Part shown: positions 42,143-52,732 of the stretch, piece by piece
Numbering within the stretch: the stretch's first letter is position 1
How the letters are laid out: the number at the start of each line of letters is the position of its first letter
Assembly: GCA_963838835.1 (NCBI GenBank)
Contig: CAWITA010000016.1
Span: forward strand, 620,001 to 684,000
Source of the DNA: Bog-473 sp963838835
GTDB taxonomy: Bacteria; Actinomycetota; Acidimicrobiia; Acidimicrobiales; RAAP-2
Reading direction: 5' to 3'
DNA length: 64,000 nucleotides
Notes under the pieces: generated by a model
Database searches by the model: none
The model's input: the letters and a program-made list of their open reading frames with translations, nothing else
What the model was told of the DNA's origin: nothing
Made by a program: the position numbers and the translations under genes

Positions 42143-44389
42143 CGGACCTCACGCCCGCTCCCGATGCCCCCGTCGGGGTGCTCGATCCCCCCGCGCAGCT
42201 CGACGTCCCGTCAGACGCCGTGGCGACGGGGGCAGCGGCGCCTCCCGCCTGGCCTCCAGGCCCCCGGCGCGGGCGGGTGGCCCGCTTCGTGCGGGGCAAG
42301 GAAAGCGACGCCCCCTGGGTGCGCCCCGCCCTCCTCGCGTTGCTCGTGGCAACGGCCGTCCTCTACTTGTGGGACCTCGGCGCCAGCGGATGGGCCAATT
42401 CCTTCTATTCGGCCGCGGTGCAGGCGGGCACGAAGAGTTGGAAGGCGTTCTTCTTCGGTTCCTCGGACTCGTCCAACTTCATCACCGTTGACAAGCCGCC
42501 CGCTTTCTTGTGGCCGATGGAGATCTCCGCTCGGATCTTCGGCCTGAACTCGTGGAGCGTGCTGGTACCGCAGGCACTCGAGGGCGTGGCCACGGTCGGC
42601 CTCGTCTACCTGTCGATCCGGCGCTGGTTCAGCGCCCAGGCCGCCCTGCTCGGCGGGCTCGTCGTCGCCTTGACGCCGGTGGCGGCCATGATGTTCCGCT
42701 ACAACAACCCGGACGCCCTGCTGGCGTTGCTGCTCACCGGGGCGACCTACGCCACCATGCGGGGGCTCGAGCGGGCACAGACCAAGTGGCTGGTCCTGGC
42801 CGGGGCTCTCGTCGGTTTCGGCTTCATCACCAAGATGCTCCAGGCCTTCTTGATCCTCCCGGTCATGGCCGTCGTGTACCTGCTTGCCGCGCCCACTGGG
42901 TGGTGGCGCAGGGTGTGGCAGGTCTTGGTCATGGGCGTGTCCGTGCTCATCGCCGGCGGGTGGTGGGTGGCGGCCGTCGCGCTGACGCCCGCGGCCGATC
43001 GTCCTTACGTCGGCGGCTCACAGGACAACAGCATCTTGAACCTCATCTTCGGTTACAACGGATTCGGCCGGCTGACCGGGAGCGAGACCGGCAGCGTAGG
43101 AGGAGGGAGGGTTGCCGGGAGCATGTGGGGCCCGACAGGCCTCACCCGGCTCTTCAATCCGCAGTTCGGGAACATGATGTCGTGGCTGCTGCCCGGCGCG
43201 CTGGTGATGGGGGCTGTCCTGCTGGTCATGACGTGGCGAGCCCGGCGCACCGACCGCGAGCGAGCGGCGCTGCTGCTGTGGGGTGGGTCGCTCGTCAGCA
43301 TCGCGCTCGTCATCAGCCTGGCGCAGGGCATCATCCACCCCTACTACACGGTCGCGCTGGCGCCCCCGCTCGGCGCCCTGGTGGGGATCGCCACCATGGG
43401 CCTGTGGCAGCGCCGCGGGTCGTGGGCGGGGAGGGTTGGCCTCGCCGGAGGCCTTGCGGCCACGGTGATCTGGAGCTACGTGCTCCTTGGTCGCACCTCG
43501 GACTGGTTCCCGGCGCTCCGGCCCTTCGTGGTGGTGGTGGGAACTCTCGGTGTCGTGGCCATCCTGGCGCTCCCGCTTCTGCGGTCGGTCCCGAACCTCG
43601 CCATCGCCCTCGTGGCCGCGCTGGGCCTTGGCGCCGCGCTGGCCGCTCCGCTGTTCTCCACGGTCGCCACCGCGGCAACCCCCCACAGCGGGGCGATCCC
43701 GTCGGTCACGCCGACACCCGCCGGCGGGGGTCTTGGCGGTGGCGGCTTCCCTGGCGGCGGCGGCTTCCCAGGCGGCGCGGGCGGGTTCCGCCGAGCCTTC
43801 GCCGGCGGTGGCTTCCCCGGCGGTGCGGGTGCCGGGACGGGCACGGGCGGGTTCCCGGGCGGCTTCCCCGGAACGGGCGCCGGGACCGGAACGGGCGGGT
43901 TCCCGGGTGGCTTCCCCGGCGGCGCGCCCTCCTTCGGCGGAGGCGGTTTCCGCCGAGCCTTCGGCGGCGGGCCCGGGTGGCGGCGGCGGGTTCTTGAACT
44001 CGAGTCAGTCCAATCCCGCTCTCACCAAGCGGTTGCAAGCCGACGCCAGCCGGTACACGTGGGTGGCCGCCACGGTGAACTCGAACAACGCGGCCGGCTA
44101 CCAGCTCGCCAGCGACGAGCCGGTGATGGCCATCGGCGGGTTCAACGGGACCGACCCGGCGCCAACCCTGGCCCAGTTCGAGCACTACGTGTCCGAGGGC
44201 AAGATCCACTACTTCATCGCCGGAGGAGGCGGCTTCGGTGGCCTCGCCGGAGTGGGAGGCTTTGGTGGTGCCGGTGGCAGCGCTGGCGACGAGGCCTCGC
44301 GGATCACCGCTTGGGTGGAGTCACACTTCACGTCCGAGACCGTTGGCGGCGTGACCGTCTACGACCTCTCGGGTGCCCCGAGCGCGTGA
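42139..44389 (+). CDS. GT39/ArnT-like integral membrane glycosyltransferase; one frameshift
   Basis: GTG 42139 overlaps the previous stop. About 11-12 transmembrane helices start at residue about 61. The GT39 family marker is 'FFFGSSDSSNFITVDKPPAF' in the first outer loop, with the catalytic Asp near TM1-2, and 'LAQGIIHPYYTVALAPPLGA' is typical of YkcB/ArnT-like proteins. A long Gly/Phe/Pro-rich stretch (about 43730-43970) precedes a C-terminal domain ('VAATVNSNNAAGYQLASDEP', 'HYFIAGGGGF'). One extra base near 43970 breaks the frame. It should transfer sugar from a polyprenyl-phosphate donor to a surface acceptor, fed by the GT2 partner. Confidence 0.83.
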
Positions 44390-44687
44390 CGACGCACCCG
44401 TTTCGACTCCGAAGCATCTGAGGCACGACGAGCTCGTCGAGTCGGCGATTGCAGCGTTCTTCGTCGTGATCGCGACAGAGCCGGGCGAGGGTCTGTCGCG
44501 ATGCGGGTTGCTCGGTCCCGCCACTCAACCGGTGGCGCCGATCTGGGGGCGCGGTGCACCTGAGCGCTGAATGTGTCACAGTTCCCCTCGTCAGAGAGTC
44601 TCGTGCAGCGATCCGACCGGGCGCTGCCCGGGGTCGACGTGGGGGTCCGAGGCGCCGGGCGATCGGTGTGCTGTCAAAGGGGGCGAC
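44390..44687. other. Intergenic stretch, promoter region for the binding protein
   Basis: No gene recognised. An inverted repeat GCGACAGAGCC...GTCTGTCGC near 44470-44500 could form a terminator-like stem after the GT39 gene. The rest presumably carries the promoter for 44688. Confidence 0.35.
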
Positions 44688-45953
44688 ATGGTGAAGCGCA
44701 ATGCGGCCGTGGTCGGGGTGATGGTGATCGCGCTGCTGGGTGTGCTGCTTGCCTCGAGTCCTCCATCGGCGGCGACGAGCGGCAGCCCGGGGGTGACGGC
44801 GACGACGATCCGGGTTGGGATCCCCTATGTCGATGTGGCGGCTGTCAAGGCGGTCGGCGTGAACATCAATTGGGGCAGCGTTCCCGATGCCTTCAATGCG
44901 ATCATCGCCAATATGAACGCGCACGGGGGCATCAACGGCCGCCACATCGTTCCGTACATCGTCGCGGTGAACCCGACAGGCACCGCTCCCGCCGCCACGG
45001 CCTGTACGCAGCTGACGGAGGACGACACCGTCTTCGTGGCCGTTGCCCCGCTCCAGGCGACGTGTTACCTCCAGAACGGCACGCCGGTCATCGCGTCGAT
45101 CTACGCTCCCGGCACCGTGACGGGACTGGCGCAGGACTTCACACTGACGCCGCCGCCCGCTGCCTACGATCCCCTGCAGCTGGAGGTCTTCGCCAAGCAA
45201 GGCGTCTTCAAGCACAAGAAAGTCGCCATCTTTGGCGGCACCGCGGCCGACGAATCCGAGATGAAGCTCGTGCAGTCGGCACTCGCCAAGCTCCACGTCC
45301 CGATCGTCGCCACGGCCGTGGACTCCGCACCCCAAGGGGACCTCGCCGCGTCGAATGTGCAGGTCACGGCCATTGCCCAACGGTTCCAGTCCGACGGGGC
45401 CGACGAGGTTGTCGCCGTCGGGGATGGCTCGGCCGTGTGGCCTCAGGGATTGTTGGCGATTCAGAGCACGTACAACCCGCCCTGGGTTGCCACCAACGAG
45501 AGCGATCTCTCGGGCGACCTCGGTGGTTACAACGATCCGACCTATCTCGACAAGGTGGTCACCTCGAGCCCTCTGACTCCTCCGGCCGCGATCTGGAACA
45601 ACGCGGGGACGCAGCAGTGCGTTCGCATCGTCCGCAAGGCGTACCCCTCGGACCACATCAACGCCTACAGCCCGTCCTTGCCGACGTCGGAGATCACCTA
45701 CATGGGTGTGGAGCTCGCCTGCACGGACATGGCTCTGTTCGCCGCCGTCGCCAAGGCGGCGGGCAAAGACCTCACGGTCTCGAGCTTCGTCCACGCGGGG
45801 TATGGGCTCAAGAACGCCGTGATCCCCGGATGGGGCGTTCCCGTCTCGTTCGGAGCTGGTCGACCGTACGCGCTCGGAGCCGTCTACATGGTGCACTACG
45901 ACGCCAGTACGAAGGCGCTCGTGTTTTCGAACACGCCAGCTGCCACGGGCTGA
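44688..45953 (+). CDS. ABC-type branched-chain amino acid (LivJ-like) substrate-binding protein
   Basis: 421 residues from ATG 44688 behind AAGGGGG. A signal peptide (about 1-30, 'VVGVMVIALLGVLLASS') is followed by a type I periplasmic-binding fold: 'TIRVGIPYVDVAAVKAVGVN', 'NMNAHGGINGRHIVPYIVAV', 'AATACTQLTEDDTVFVAVAP' and 'KKVAIFGGTAADESEM'. There is no lipobox, so it may be released or anchored otherwise. Such proteins bind amino acids, amides or small organic ligands for an ABC importer. No permease or ATPase genes are adjacent, so it is an orphan receptor here. Confidence 0.85.
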   Translation: MVKRNAAVVGVMVIALLGVLLASSPPSAATSGSPGVTATTIRVGIPYVDVAAVKAVGVNINWGSVPDAFNAIIANMNAHGGINGRHIVPYIVAVNPTGTAPAATACTQLTEDDTVFVAVAPLQATCYLQNGTPVIASIYAPGTVTGLAQDFTLTPPPAAYDPLQLEVFAKQGVFKHKKVAIFGGTAADESEMKLVQSALAKLHVPIVATAVDSAPQGDLAASNVQVTAIAQRFQSDGADEVVAVGDGSAVWPQGLLAIQSTYNPPWVATNESDLSGDLGGYNDPTYLDKVVTSSPLTPPAAIWNNAGTQQCVRIVRKAYPSDHINAYSPSLPTSEITYMGVELACTDMALFAAVAKAAGKDLTVSSFVHAGYGLKNAVIPGWGVPVSFGAGRPYALGAVYMVHYDASTKALVFSNTPAATG

Positions 45954-46113
45954 AGCCACGTTTTTCTGGCGGCGTGCCTCGCCGCGCAATTGGGCTGGCA
46001 ACGGACGGAGGAGCTCTTTGTGGCCAAGGCACGCTTCTCGAGCGACGGTGGGTCAAGACGTCGGAGAGGCAGATCGGTGCGCGGCACCGTGTGAACGCTG
46101 TGCGTGCTGCAGG

Positions 46114-46920
46114 TCAGTGCACTGGCTGCGGCGTGGCCTTCTCGACGGCCTGCCAGCCGCTCAGGGCCTCGCGCCGAGCCCTTTCGGCCCGGTGGCCGCC
46201 CCGCAGTCCGAAGAGCCGCTTGGCGAAGAGAAGGTAGACGGCGACCGCCAGGTTGATCGCGAGGACGACCAACTTGAAGATGCTCACCCGAAGCGACAGC
46301 TCGTACACCTCGTAGGGTATGAGGATCACAGTCGCGACGAAGGTCAGGTACTCGGCCCAGCGTTTGTTGAGCCACAGTCCCACCATCTCTGTCGCCTCGA
46401 GGGCGGCGTAGGCGAGGAGCACCAGGCCCAAGGTCACGAGGCGCGCCGGCGAGTACTTGAAGGCCCTTCCGAAATAGCCGAGGATGCCCCGTGCCTGCGT
46501 CGACCCGGGATCTCCTCCCGCCAGGTCGTTCATGATGTTGACGTAATCGCGGTGCAACGACTGATCATGACGGGCAAACGTGAAGAGCACGACGGCGAGG
46601 GTTGTCAACACGATGACGTGGATCGCGCGATCGACGGCGATCAGCCGCAACACATAGCGGTCGCGCAGCACCGCCCCCCGCGCCGGCAGCTCGATCTCGT
46701 CCCTGCTCTCCACACGGTCCTGGGTGGAATGTTCGGGGATCGGTTGCATCTCCCAGGCGTCACAGCGCAGGCACCGGTGCCACCGCACCCCCGAGCACTC
46801 ACGGACAAACAATTCGTCTTCCGCTGCGACGTGGGCCGCGCCGACCCCGACCAGCTCGTGACCTCTCCAGGCGCAGGTCAGTAGCTCGTAACGGTTGGAA
46901 GGACGATGCCGGCCTGCCAC
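46114..46920 (-). CDS. DUF2127 membrane protein with N-terminal Cys-rich segment
   Basis: 268 residues. The N-terminal about 65 residues are soluble with a possible zinc site ('RECSGVRWHRCLRCDAWEM'). From about 85 the DUF2127 region begins with 'DRYVLRLIAVDRAIHVIVLT' and continues with 'LEATEMVGLWLNKRWAEYLT' and 'YEVYELSLRVSIFKLVVLAI'. About four transmembrane helices are present. The function of DUF2127 is unknown. The gene is convergent with the binding-protein gene and follows the macro-domain gene on the same strand. Confidence 0.82.
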   Translation of the reverse strand: MAGRHRPSNRYELLTCAWRGHELVGVGAAHVAAEDELFVRECSGVRWHRCLRCDAWEMQPIPEHSTQDRVESRDEIELPARGAVLRDRYVLRLIAVDRAIHVIVLTTLAVVLFTFARHDQSLHRDYVNIMNDLAGGDPGSTQARGILGYFGRAFKYSPARLVTLGLVLLAYAALEATEMVGLWLNKRWAEYLTFVATVILIPYEVYELSLRVSIFKLVVLAINLAVAVYLLFAKRLFGLRGGHRAERARREALSGWQAVEKATPQPVH

Positions 46921-46993
46921 ACGCTCAGGTTAAGCGGGGGTCCGCGATCAGGCTCGGATGCCCACGCCCGTCGGCATCGTCGGCGGGCACCAC

Positions 46994-47496
46994 TCAGAGC
47001 AGCGCGAGGTAGTGCTCGAGTGTGGCGCGGTCGAAGGCGACGAAGCGGACGAGAGTTACGTCGGTGTCCGCCGCGCCGACGGTCGTCACGGCGACCTCGG
47101 CGGCCAACTCCTGCGGGATAGCCGAAGATCCCGGTCGAGATGGCCGGGAAGGCGACCGAGGCGGCGTCCACGCTCGTCGGCCACGGCCAGGGCGCCTGCG
47201 GTAGCACGAGGCGAGCATCTCGGGCTCGTCCTCCGTGCCGCCGCGCCAGACCGGGCCGACGGTGTGGATGATGAAGCGGGCCGGCAGGTCGAAGCCCGTC
47301 GGTCACGACGGCCTGACCGGGCGGGCACTCACCGATGGCCCGGCAGGCTGCCTGTAAGCGATCGGCGCCGGCGGCTCGGTGGATGGCACCGTCGACGCCC
47401 GCCGCCCCCACGCAGGAAACGGTTGGCCGCGTTCACGACCGCGTCGACCCGCTCGGCGGTGATGTCACCCTGGGCGGCCTCGAGCCGAGGCGCCAC
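46994..47496 (-). CDS. Macro-domain (ADP-ribose/O-acetyl-ADP-ribose hydrolase-like) protein; several frameshifts
   Basis: GTG 47496 starts 'VAPRLEAAQGDITAERVDAV' then 'VNAANRFL', the macro-domain entrance. Later blocks are 'GVDGAIHRAAGADRLQAACR', 'ARFIIHTVGPVWRGGTEDEP', 'VAFPAISTGIFGYP' and 'ELAAEVAVTTV', ending 'FDRATLEHYLALL'. These are the conserved NAAN, GGGVDGAIH, HTVGP and STGIFGYP loops in order. At least four small indels spread them over three frames. The length (503 nt, about 167 codons) is right for a stand-alone macro protein that hydrolyses ADP-ribose esters. It starts 5 bp after the exported-protein gene on the same strand. Confidence 0.72.
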
Positions 47497-47501
47497 GCGG
47501 A

Positions 47502-48311
47502 CTACCCCGCCGTGGTCGAGGTGGCCGACGACGTGGAACCCGGGACCAGTTTGAGCAACGACACCGAGTGGGCGGGCGCCTTCTCGCTCGTCTTCTCGCC
47601 CCAGGATGAAAAGGCCACGATGCCGTGGATGGCCGACGCGCCGCCCTCGTCGCCGGGGTTGGTGACCTCCTCGATGGGCAGCGGCGTGCCGGTGGCCGGC
47701 ACGTAGAGCACGACGGCCACCTTGCCGCCGTTCTGCGTGCTCTGCGAGCCATGGATGGCCAAAGCGGGCTTGCCGCTCACCGTGGTGGCGGTGCCGTAGC
47801 TGTAGGGCCCGCTCATCTCCAGCTCGCTCGACACCTGGGAATCGAGGAGTCCGCTGACCAGCTCGGCGAGGCCGCTGTTCGACGTCGGGAAGGAGAGCCA
47901 CCTGTTGGCGTACTTCGACGACTGGCCACTGGTGAGGCCGATGCACGTGGTGGAGGGCGGTGGCGTTGCCGTTGATGTAGCCGGTCGACCCGACCAACAG
48001 CGCGCGTCATGCGCTCGGTGAGCGTTGCCGTTCTTCACCACGAGCGTCTGCGCGCCCGAGGTGGCGCCGGTGTCGCCCTGCACCGCGATGGTGACGCCGC
48101 TCTGCGTCGCCGTCGAGGAGAAGTGCACGCCCTGGGTGCCGACGGCCTTCATGGCCGCCTGGTACTCGGACTGGGCGCTCGGTTGCGAGGCTGGCGGCCG
48201 CGCCGGCGACGGCGGCCGGGCCGGCGGCGCAGCGCCGCCAGGGCGGCGATGGCGCGCGACGGCGCCGGCAGCCGCGGCGGTGCCGATTGGGAGTTGGCGC
48301 AGGGGGCGCAT
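47502..48311 (-). CDS. Exported protein, paralogue of the next lipoprotein; frameshifted
   Basis: ATG 48311 begins 'MRPLRQLPIGTAAAAGAVAR', a signal-peptide start. Later parts read 'QSEYQAAMKAVGTQGVHFSS', 'GATSGAQTLVVKNGNAH', 'VGSTGYINGNATALHHV', 'GLTSGQSSKYANRWLSF' and 'GGKVAVVLYVPATGTPLPIE'. Indels near 48258, 48005 and 47955 shift the frame but restore it. The 'GNATALHHVIGLTSGQSSKY' and 'VVLYV...VPxEE' blocks recur in the protein at 48439-49173, so the two arose by tandem duplication. The fold recalls LppX/LprG-type lipid-binding lipoproteins, but I cannot confirm that. Confidence 0.6.
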   Translation of the reverse strand: MRPLRQLPIGTAAAAGAVARHRRPGGAAPPARPPSPARPPASQPSAQSEYQAAMKAVGTQGVHFSSTATQSGVTIAVQGDTGATSGAQTLVVKNGNAHRAHDARCWSGRPATSTATPPPSTTCIGLTSGQSSKYANRWLSFPTSNSGLAELVSGLLDSQVSSELEMSGPYSYGTATTVSGKPALAIHGSQSTQNGGKVAVVLYVPATGTPLPIEEVTNPGDEGGASAIHGIVAFSSWGEKTSEKAPAHSVSLLKLVPGSTSSATSTTAG

Positions 48312-48438
48312 GACCTTCACTCTCCTGGAGACGCCGGCCCGGCGGCGCGATCGGCGCCAGCTCGGCCCGGTGGGGGACGGGGACATCCTCGCACGCCCGG
48401 GCCAGCGGGTCGGGTTCGGCCCCGGCCCGGTGGTCCGG

Positions 48439-49173
48439 TCACACTGCGCTGACCGGGCCGATGGAGACGGTGGCCTGGGGCGCCAGGGGGCGCACGAGCT
48501 CTCCCCACTTGGAGTAGGTCACGTGCTCGGCGGCGGTGGGCTGCCCCTTGGCGTTCACCGAGTCCTCCTCCACCGGGACGTGGGATCCCTGGGCGCGGAC
48601 GTAGAGCACGACGTGCACCGACTTGCGCGCGAAGGTCTGCGTCCCGTCGATGGCGTCGACGGCGTAGCCGTCGAGCGTGCGGGGATGCCCGAGGGAGAGC
48701 GGCCCCTTGAGCAGCAGCTGCGTGGCGACGTCGTTCGAGCGGACACCGGCGACGACCTGGGCGAACGCAGCGTTGTTGGTGGCGAACTCGATCCACTGGC
48801 CCGCCGCGTCGGCCGCCTGGGACGCGCTGAGCCCGGCCAGGTTCTGGAGCCCATCCGCGTTGCCCTTGAGGTAGGTGATGCCGCCGATCACGAGGATGGT
48901 GATGGACCCGGTGCTCCATGACCACGGTCTGGCTGCCCGACGCCGGTCCGGCGTCGCCGGACACGACGAGGGTCTGCTTGGACTGCGTCGATGACGAGTC
49001 GTAGTGGACCGACCACGAGCGGGTCGTGGCGACGGCCTCTCGGTAGAGGGTCGACGCGCATTGGCGGCCGCGGTCGCTGGCCGCAGCCGCGGGCACGGCC
49101 TGGCAGCTGCCAGCCGCGCCGAGCACGGGGGCCGGCCAGGAGGACGCCGGCCACCAGCCTTCTCGTCGAGCAC
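48439..49173 (-). CDS. Exported lipoprotein, tandem paralogue; frameshifted near the N terminus
   Basis: GTG 49173 is the best visible start, preceded by GAAAGGAAGG. A lipobox is seen as 'VLGAAGSCQAVPAAAASD' in one frame, and the body continues 'SVHYDSSSTQSKQTLVVSGD' and 'GSITILVIGGITYLKGNADG'. The final part, 'FARKSVHVVLYVRAQGSHVP' to 'PLAPQATVSIGPVSAV', is in the frame that ends at 48439. At least two indels affect the first third. Same architecture as 47502-48311. Role unknown; surface lipoprotein. Confidence 0.58.
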   Translation of the reverse strand: MLDEKAGGRRPPGRPPCSARLAAARPCPRLRPATAAANARRPSTERPSPRPARGRSTTTRHRRSPSRPSSCPATPDRRRAARPWSWSTGSITILVIGGITYLKGNADGLQNLAGLSASQAADAAGQWIEFATNNAAFAQVVAGVRSNDVATQLLLKGPLSLGHPRTLDGYAVDAIDGTQTFARKSVHVVLYVRAQGSHVPVEEDSVNAKGQPTAAEHVTYSKWGELVRPLAPQATVSIGPVSAV

Positions 49174-49326
49174 CAGCAGCCTTCCTTTCTCCCCGCTTCC
49201 CGCCTGGGGACCAGTCAGCTTCGCACGCGACCGGCGTGCCCTCGGTCACGGCCGCCCGTTCCGGGCGTCGGGGCGGTGGGCGACCGTTCTCCGGCGTCCC
49301 CCGGCCGGCGAGGGTCCGCGCTCGTA

Positions 49327-49340
49327 CGAACACACGTTCG
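49327..49340. promoter_or_regulatory. LexA/SOS box upstream of recA
   Basis: CGAACACACGTTCG is a perfect CGAAC-N4-GTTCG palindrome, the actinobacterial LexA operator core. It lies about 122 bp before the recA start. A possible -10 (TATGCT) follows at about 49343. This predicts damage-inducible recA. Confidence 0.85.
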
Positions 49341-49462
49341 TTATGCTGCGAACAGGCAGCGCCGGCGGGGTCCGTCACACCCCCGCCGTAGGGTCACGGC
49401 AATGGCACCGGCCGAAGGCCGGGCAGGCAGAGTCGCAGAGCAGAGGAAGAGGAGAGAGGCAG

Positions 49463-50522
<1,060 letters not shown>

Positions 50523-50624
50523 CCGCACCCCGCCTCTCACGGCACCGAAGCCTCCGGGCCGTCCCCGCTACTCCCTGAGGGTGAGCCGGCCCGGAGCGCT
50601 TCGCGTCCGGAGCACAATGGTGCC

Positions 50625-51548
50625 ATGCCAGCCAGGGAATGGAAGCAGCGGGCCTATCGCGTCCTCGACCGATTCGTGCCCACCGTGCCCTTCCGCTACC
50701 TGCCGCCCAAGCAGTCGGTGCGCATGGCCTTCAACGTGGTCCTCGACCGCGAGCCCGACCCGGCGGGCGGCGCCGAGTACGCCCAGAAGCTGGCCAACGG
50801 GGAGCTGTCCCGCCACGGCGTGGCCGAGGCGCTGGCCCACTCCGAGGAGTTCCGCCGCCGCGTGCCCATCGGCAACGTGCTGCTCTCCATGCACGTCAGC
50901 CGGAGCGAGTTCGTGGCCGGGCTGCCGCCGCGCGGCCCGCATCCTCGATCTCGGCGGGACGCACCAGGGCCTGCCCGACGGGGCGTTGGTGCACCTGGGC
51001 TACCCCTACCCCTTCGAGCGCCTCGTCGTGGTCGATCTGCCCGGTCGACGAGCGCGACACCATCTACCAGGGAGGCTCGACGGGCGAGCCGGTGCTCTCC
51101 GAGCTCGGACCGGTGGAGTTCGCCTTCCACTCCATGGTCGGACCTCGAGCCGCTACGACGACGGCTCCTTCGACCTCGTCTACAGCGGCCAGTCCATTGA
51201 GCACGTCACCGAAGGCCGACGGCGACGCGGTGGCGCGCGAGGCGTTCCGCGTGCTCGCCCCGGGCGGGTGGTTCTGCCTCGACACGCCCAACGGGCCGGT
51301 GTGGCGGCTGCGCTCGGACGAGCCGATGAACCACGACCACAAGATCGAGTACGGCGCGGGCGAGCTGGTGGCCAAGCTCGAAGCGGGCCGGCTTCGAGGT
51401 GACCGAGTGCAAGGGCCTCAACCTGATGCGCCGCGGCGCGGCGGCCGGCGTGTTCGACGAGGCCGAGGCCAGCGCGCACCCGGGCGTGTTCGCCGCGGCG
51501 GAGGACTGCCTGCTGCTGGCGGTCGTGGCGCGCAAGCCGGCGCGCTGA
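50625..51548 (+). CDS. DUF4214-SAM methyltransferase fusion; multiple frameshifts
   Basis: ATG 50625. The first about 105 residues hold a DUF4214-type segment ('FNVVLDREPDPAGGAEYAQK', 'LANGELSRHGVAEALAHSEE'), which is found with surface-polysaccharide glycosyl- and methyltransferases. Then, in changing frames, the methyltransferase core follows: 'RILDLGGTHQGLPDGALVHL', 'YDDGSFDLVYSGQSIEHVTE', 'AREAFRVLAPGGWFCLDTPN' and 'FEVTECKGLNLMRRGAAAGV'. Shifts lie near 50933, 51043, 51143, 51213 and 51388. It probably methylates a glycan or lipid-linked sugar, in keeping with the envelope genes nearby. Confidence 0.72.
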
Positions 51549-51572
51549 GTTCGGCTGCGGTGCCGTGGGCCG

Positions 51573-52653
51573 CTACGGCGTCGTCGTCGCGATGATGGTG
51601 TTCGGCACCAGCTCGACCCAGGTCTGGCCCGGCTGCAGCGGGATCGGCACGCCGAACGCGTTGACGAACTGCGTGGGCGACCCGAGGGTGGAGCGGTGCC
51701 AGGTGGCCGTGGATGGCCATCCCGTTGCGGTAGATCGACGGCGGTGCCGCTGGCGTTGGGGTAGAGGTCGGCCTGCACCTCGAGGCCCCCTTCGCTGTTC
51801 TCGAGCCAGGGCCCGTAGCTGATCTGCACGTACTGCACCACCACGTTGGCCGCCGCGTTCTGCACGTTGTCGGCCAACATGTCGGGCGTCGTCCCGTTGT
51901 AGAAGCGCAGGAAGGTGTTGGTGCGCCGGGTTCCACTTCCAGGTGACGTTGGAGGTGCCGGAGAAGTCGATGTTCACGCGTCGAGACCGGCGTCCCGCCG
52001 GCCGGGCGGTGCGGTCGAGTAGGTGAAGAGCGGCTGCGGCGGGGTCGTCATGGTGGGGTGCGTGCCGTAGACGATGGCGGTCGAGGTGTAGTCGGCGTCC
52101 GGCGGCACCTTGCCCGGCGGGTGGATCATCAGCGAGTTGCTGGCGCCGAGGTCGACGTTGACGATGGGCGAGGCGTCGATGTTGGCGAGCACGGGGTCGA
52201 TGCCGCCCACGTGGGCCAGCAGCGGGTTGCCCAGCTGACCGAGGATGCCGATGTCGATGTTGCGGGCCGAGCGGGCCGGGCCGATCAACGCCACGTTCTG
52301 GCACTGGAACACGGCGGCGTAGCGGGTGATGCCCCCCTCGACGGGCTCTTCGAAGACGATGTCGGCCTTGTCGAGACCCGATTGGGGTCGGCCGGCCGGG
52401 TAGTTGTCGATCTTGACCGCCATGGCCGGGCGCTGGGGGACGGCGCCGTTGGGGGCCGGCAACCCGGTGAGCGGGCAGGCGGGTGGCGGCGCGGTCGAGG
52501 TCGTCGGTCGGCTTGTCCTTGGGCTGCGGCGTCGTCATGGGCCGGAGAAGACGAGCAGGCGCTCAGCACCAATCCGGCGAGCCCGGCGGTCGCCAGCGCG
52601 CCCCAGGCGAGCGGACGGCGCGCCCGGGTGCGGTCGTTGTCGGATCTCCCCAT
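51573..52653 (-). CDS. DUF3048 (YerB-like) lipoprotein; frameshifted
   Basis: ATG 52653 starts a lipoprotein signal peptide with lipobox 'GLAGLVLSACSSS' (C33). The DUF3048 N-terminal domain reads 'RPAMAVKIDNYPAGRPQSGL', 'DKADIVFEEPVEGGITRYAA' and 'SARNIDIGILGQLGNPLLAH'. The C-terminal domain has 'VNIDFSGTSNVTWKWNPA' and 'GQTWVELVPNTIIATTTP'. Indels near 52490, 51990 and 51920-51700 shift the frame (total 3n+1). YerB-family lipoproteins are surface-exposed; their role is unsettled. It is the last gene of a three-gene minus-strand operon. Confidence 0.78.
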
Positions 52654-52732
52654 CTCTGGGCGTCGATCGTAGGGGGGTTACGCCCCCGAGTGGTGGCACG
52701 GGGCACCTGGCAGCACCCCGAGCGCATGGCGC

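Noticed and set aside
40930..44421. A single ~1160-residue frame spanning both glycosyltransferases
   Set aside because: Its middle (after about 41365) is low-complexity Arg/Ala/Gly with no motif, while another frame carries the GT2/GtrA sequence. It is two genes read through by a one-base shift, not a fusion.
44328..46001. A 557-residue minus-strand frame opposite the binding-protein gene
   Set aside because: Antisense shadow; the plus-strand protein has a signal peptide and a clear binding-protein fold.
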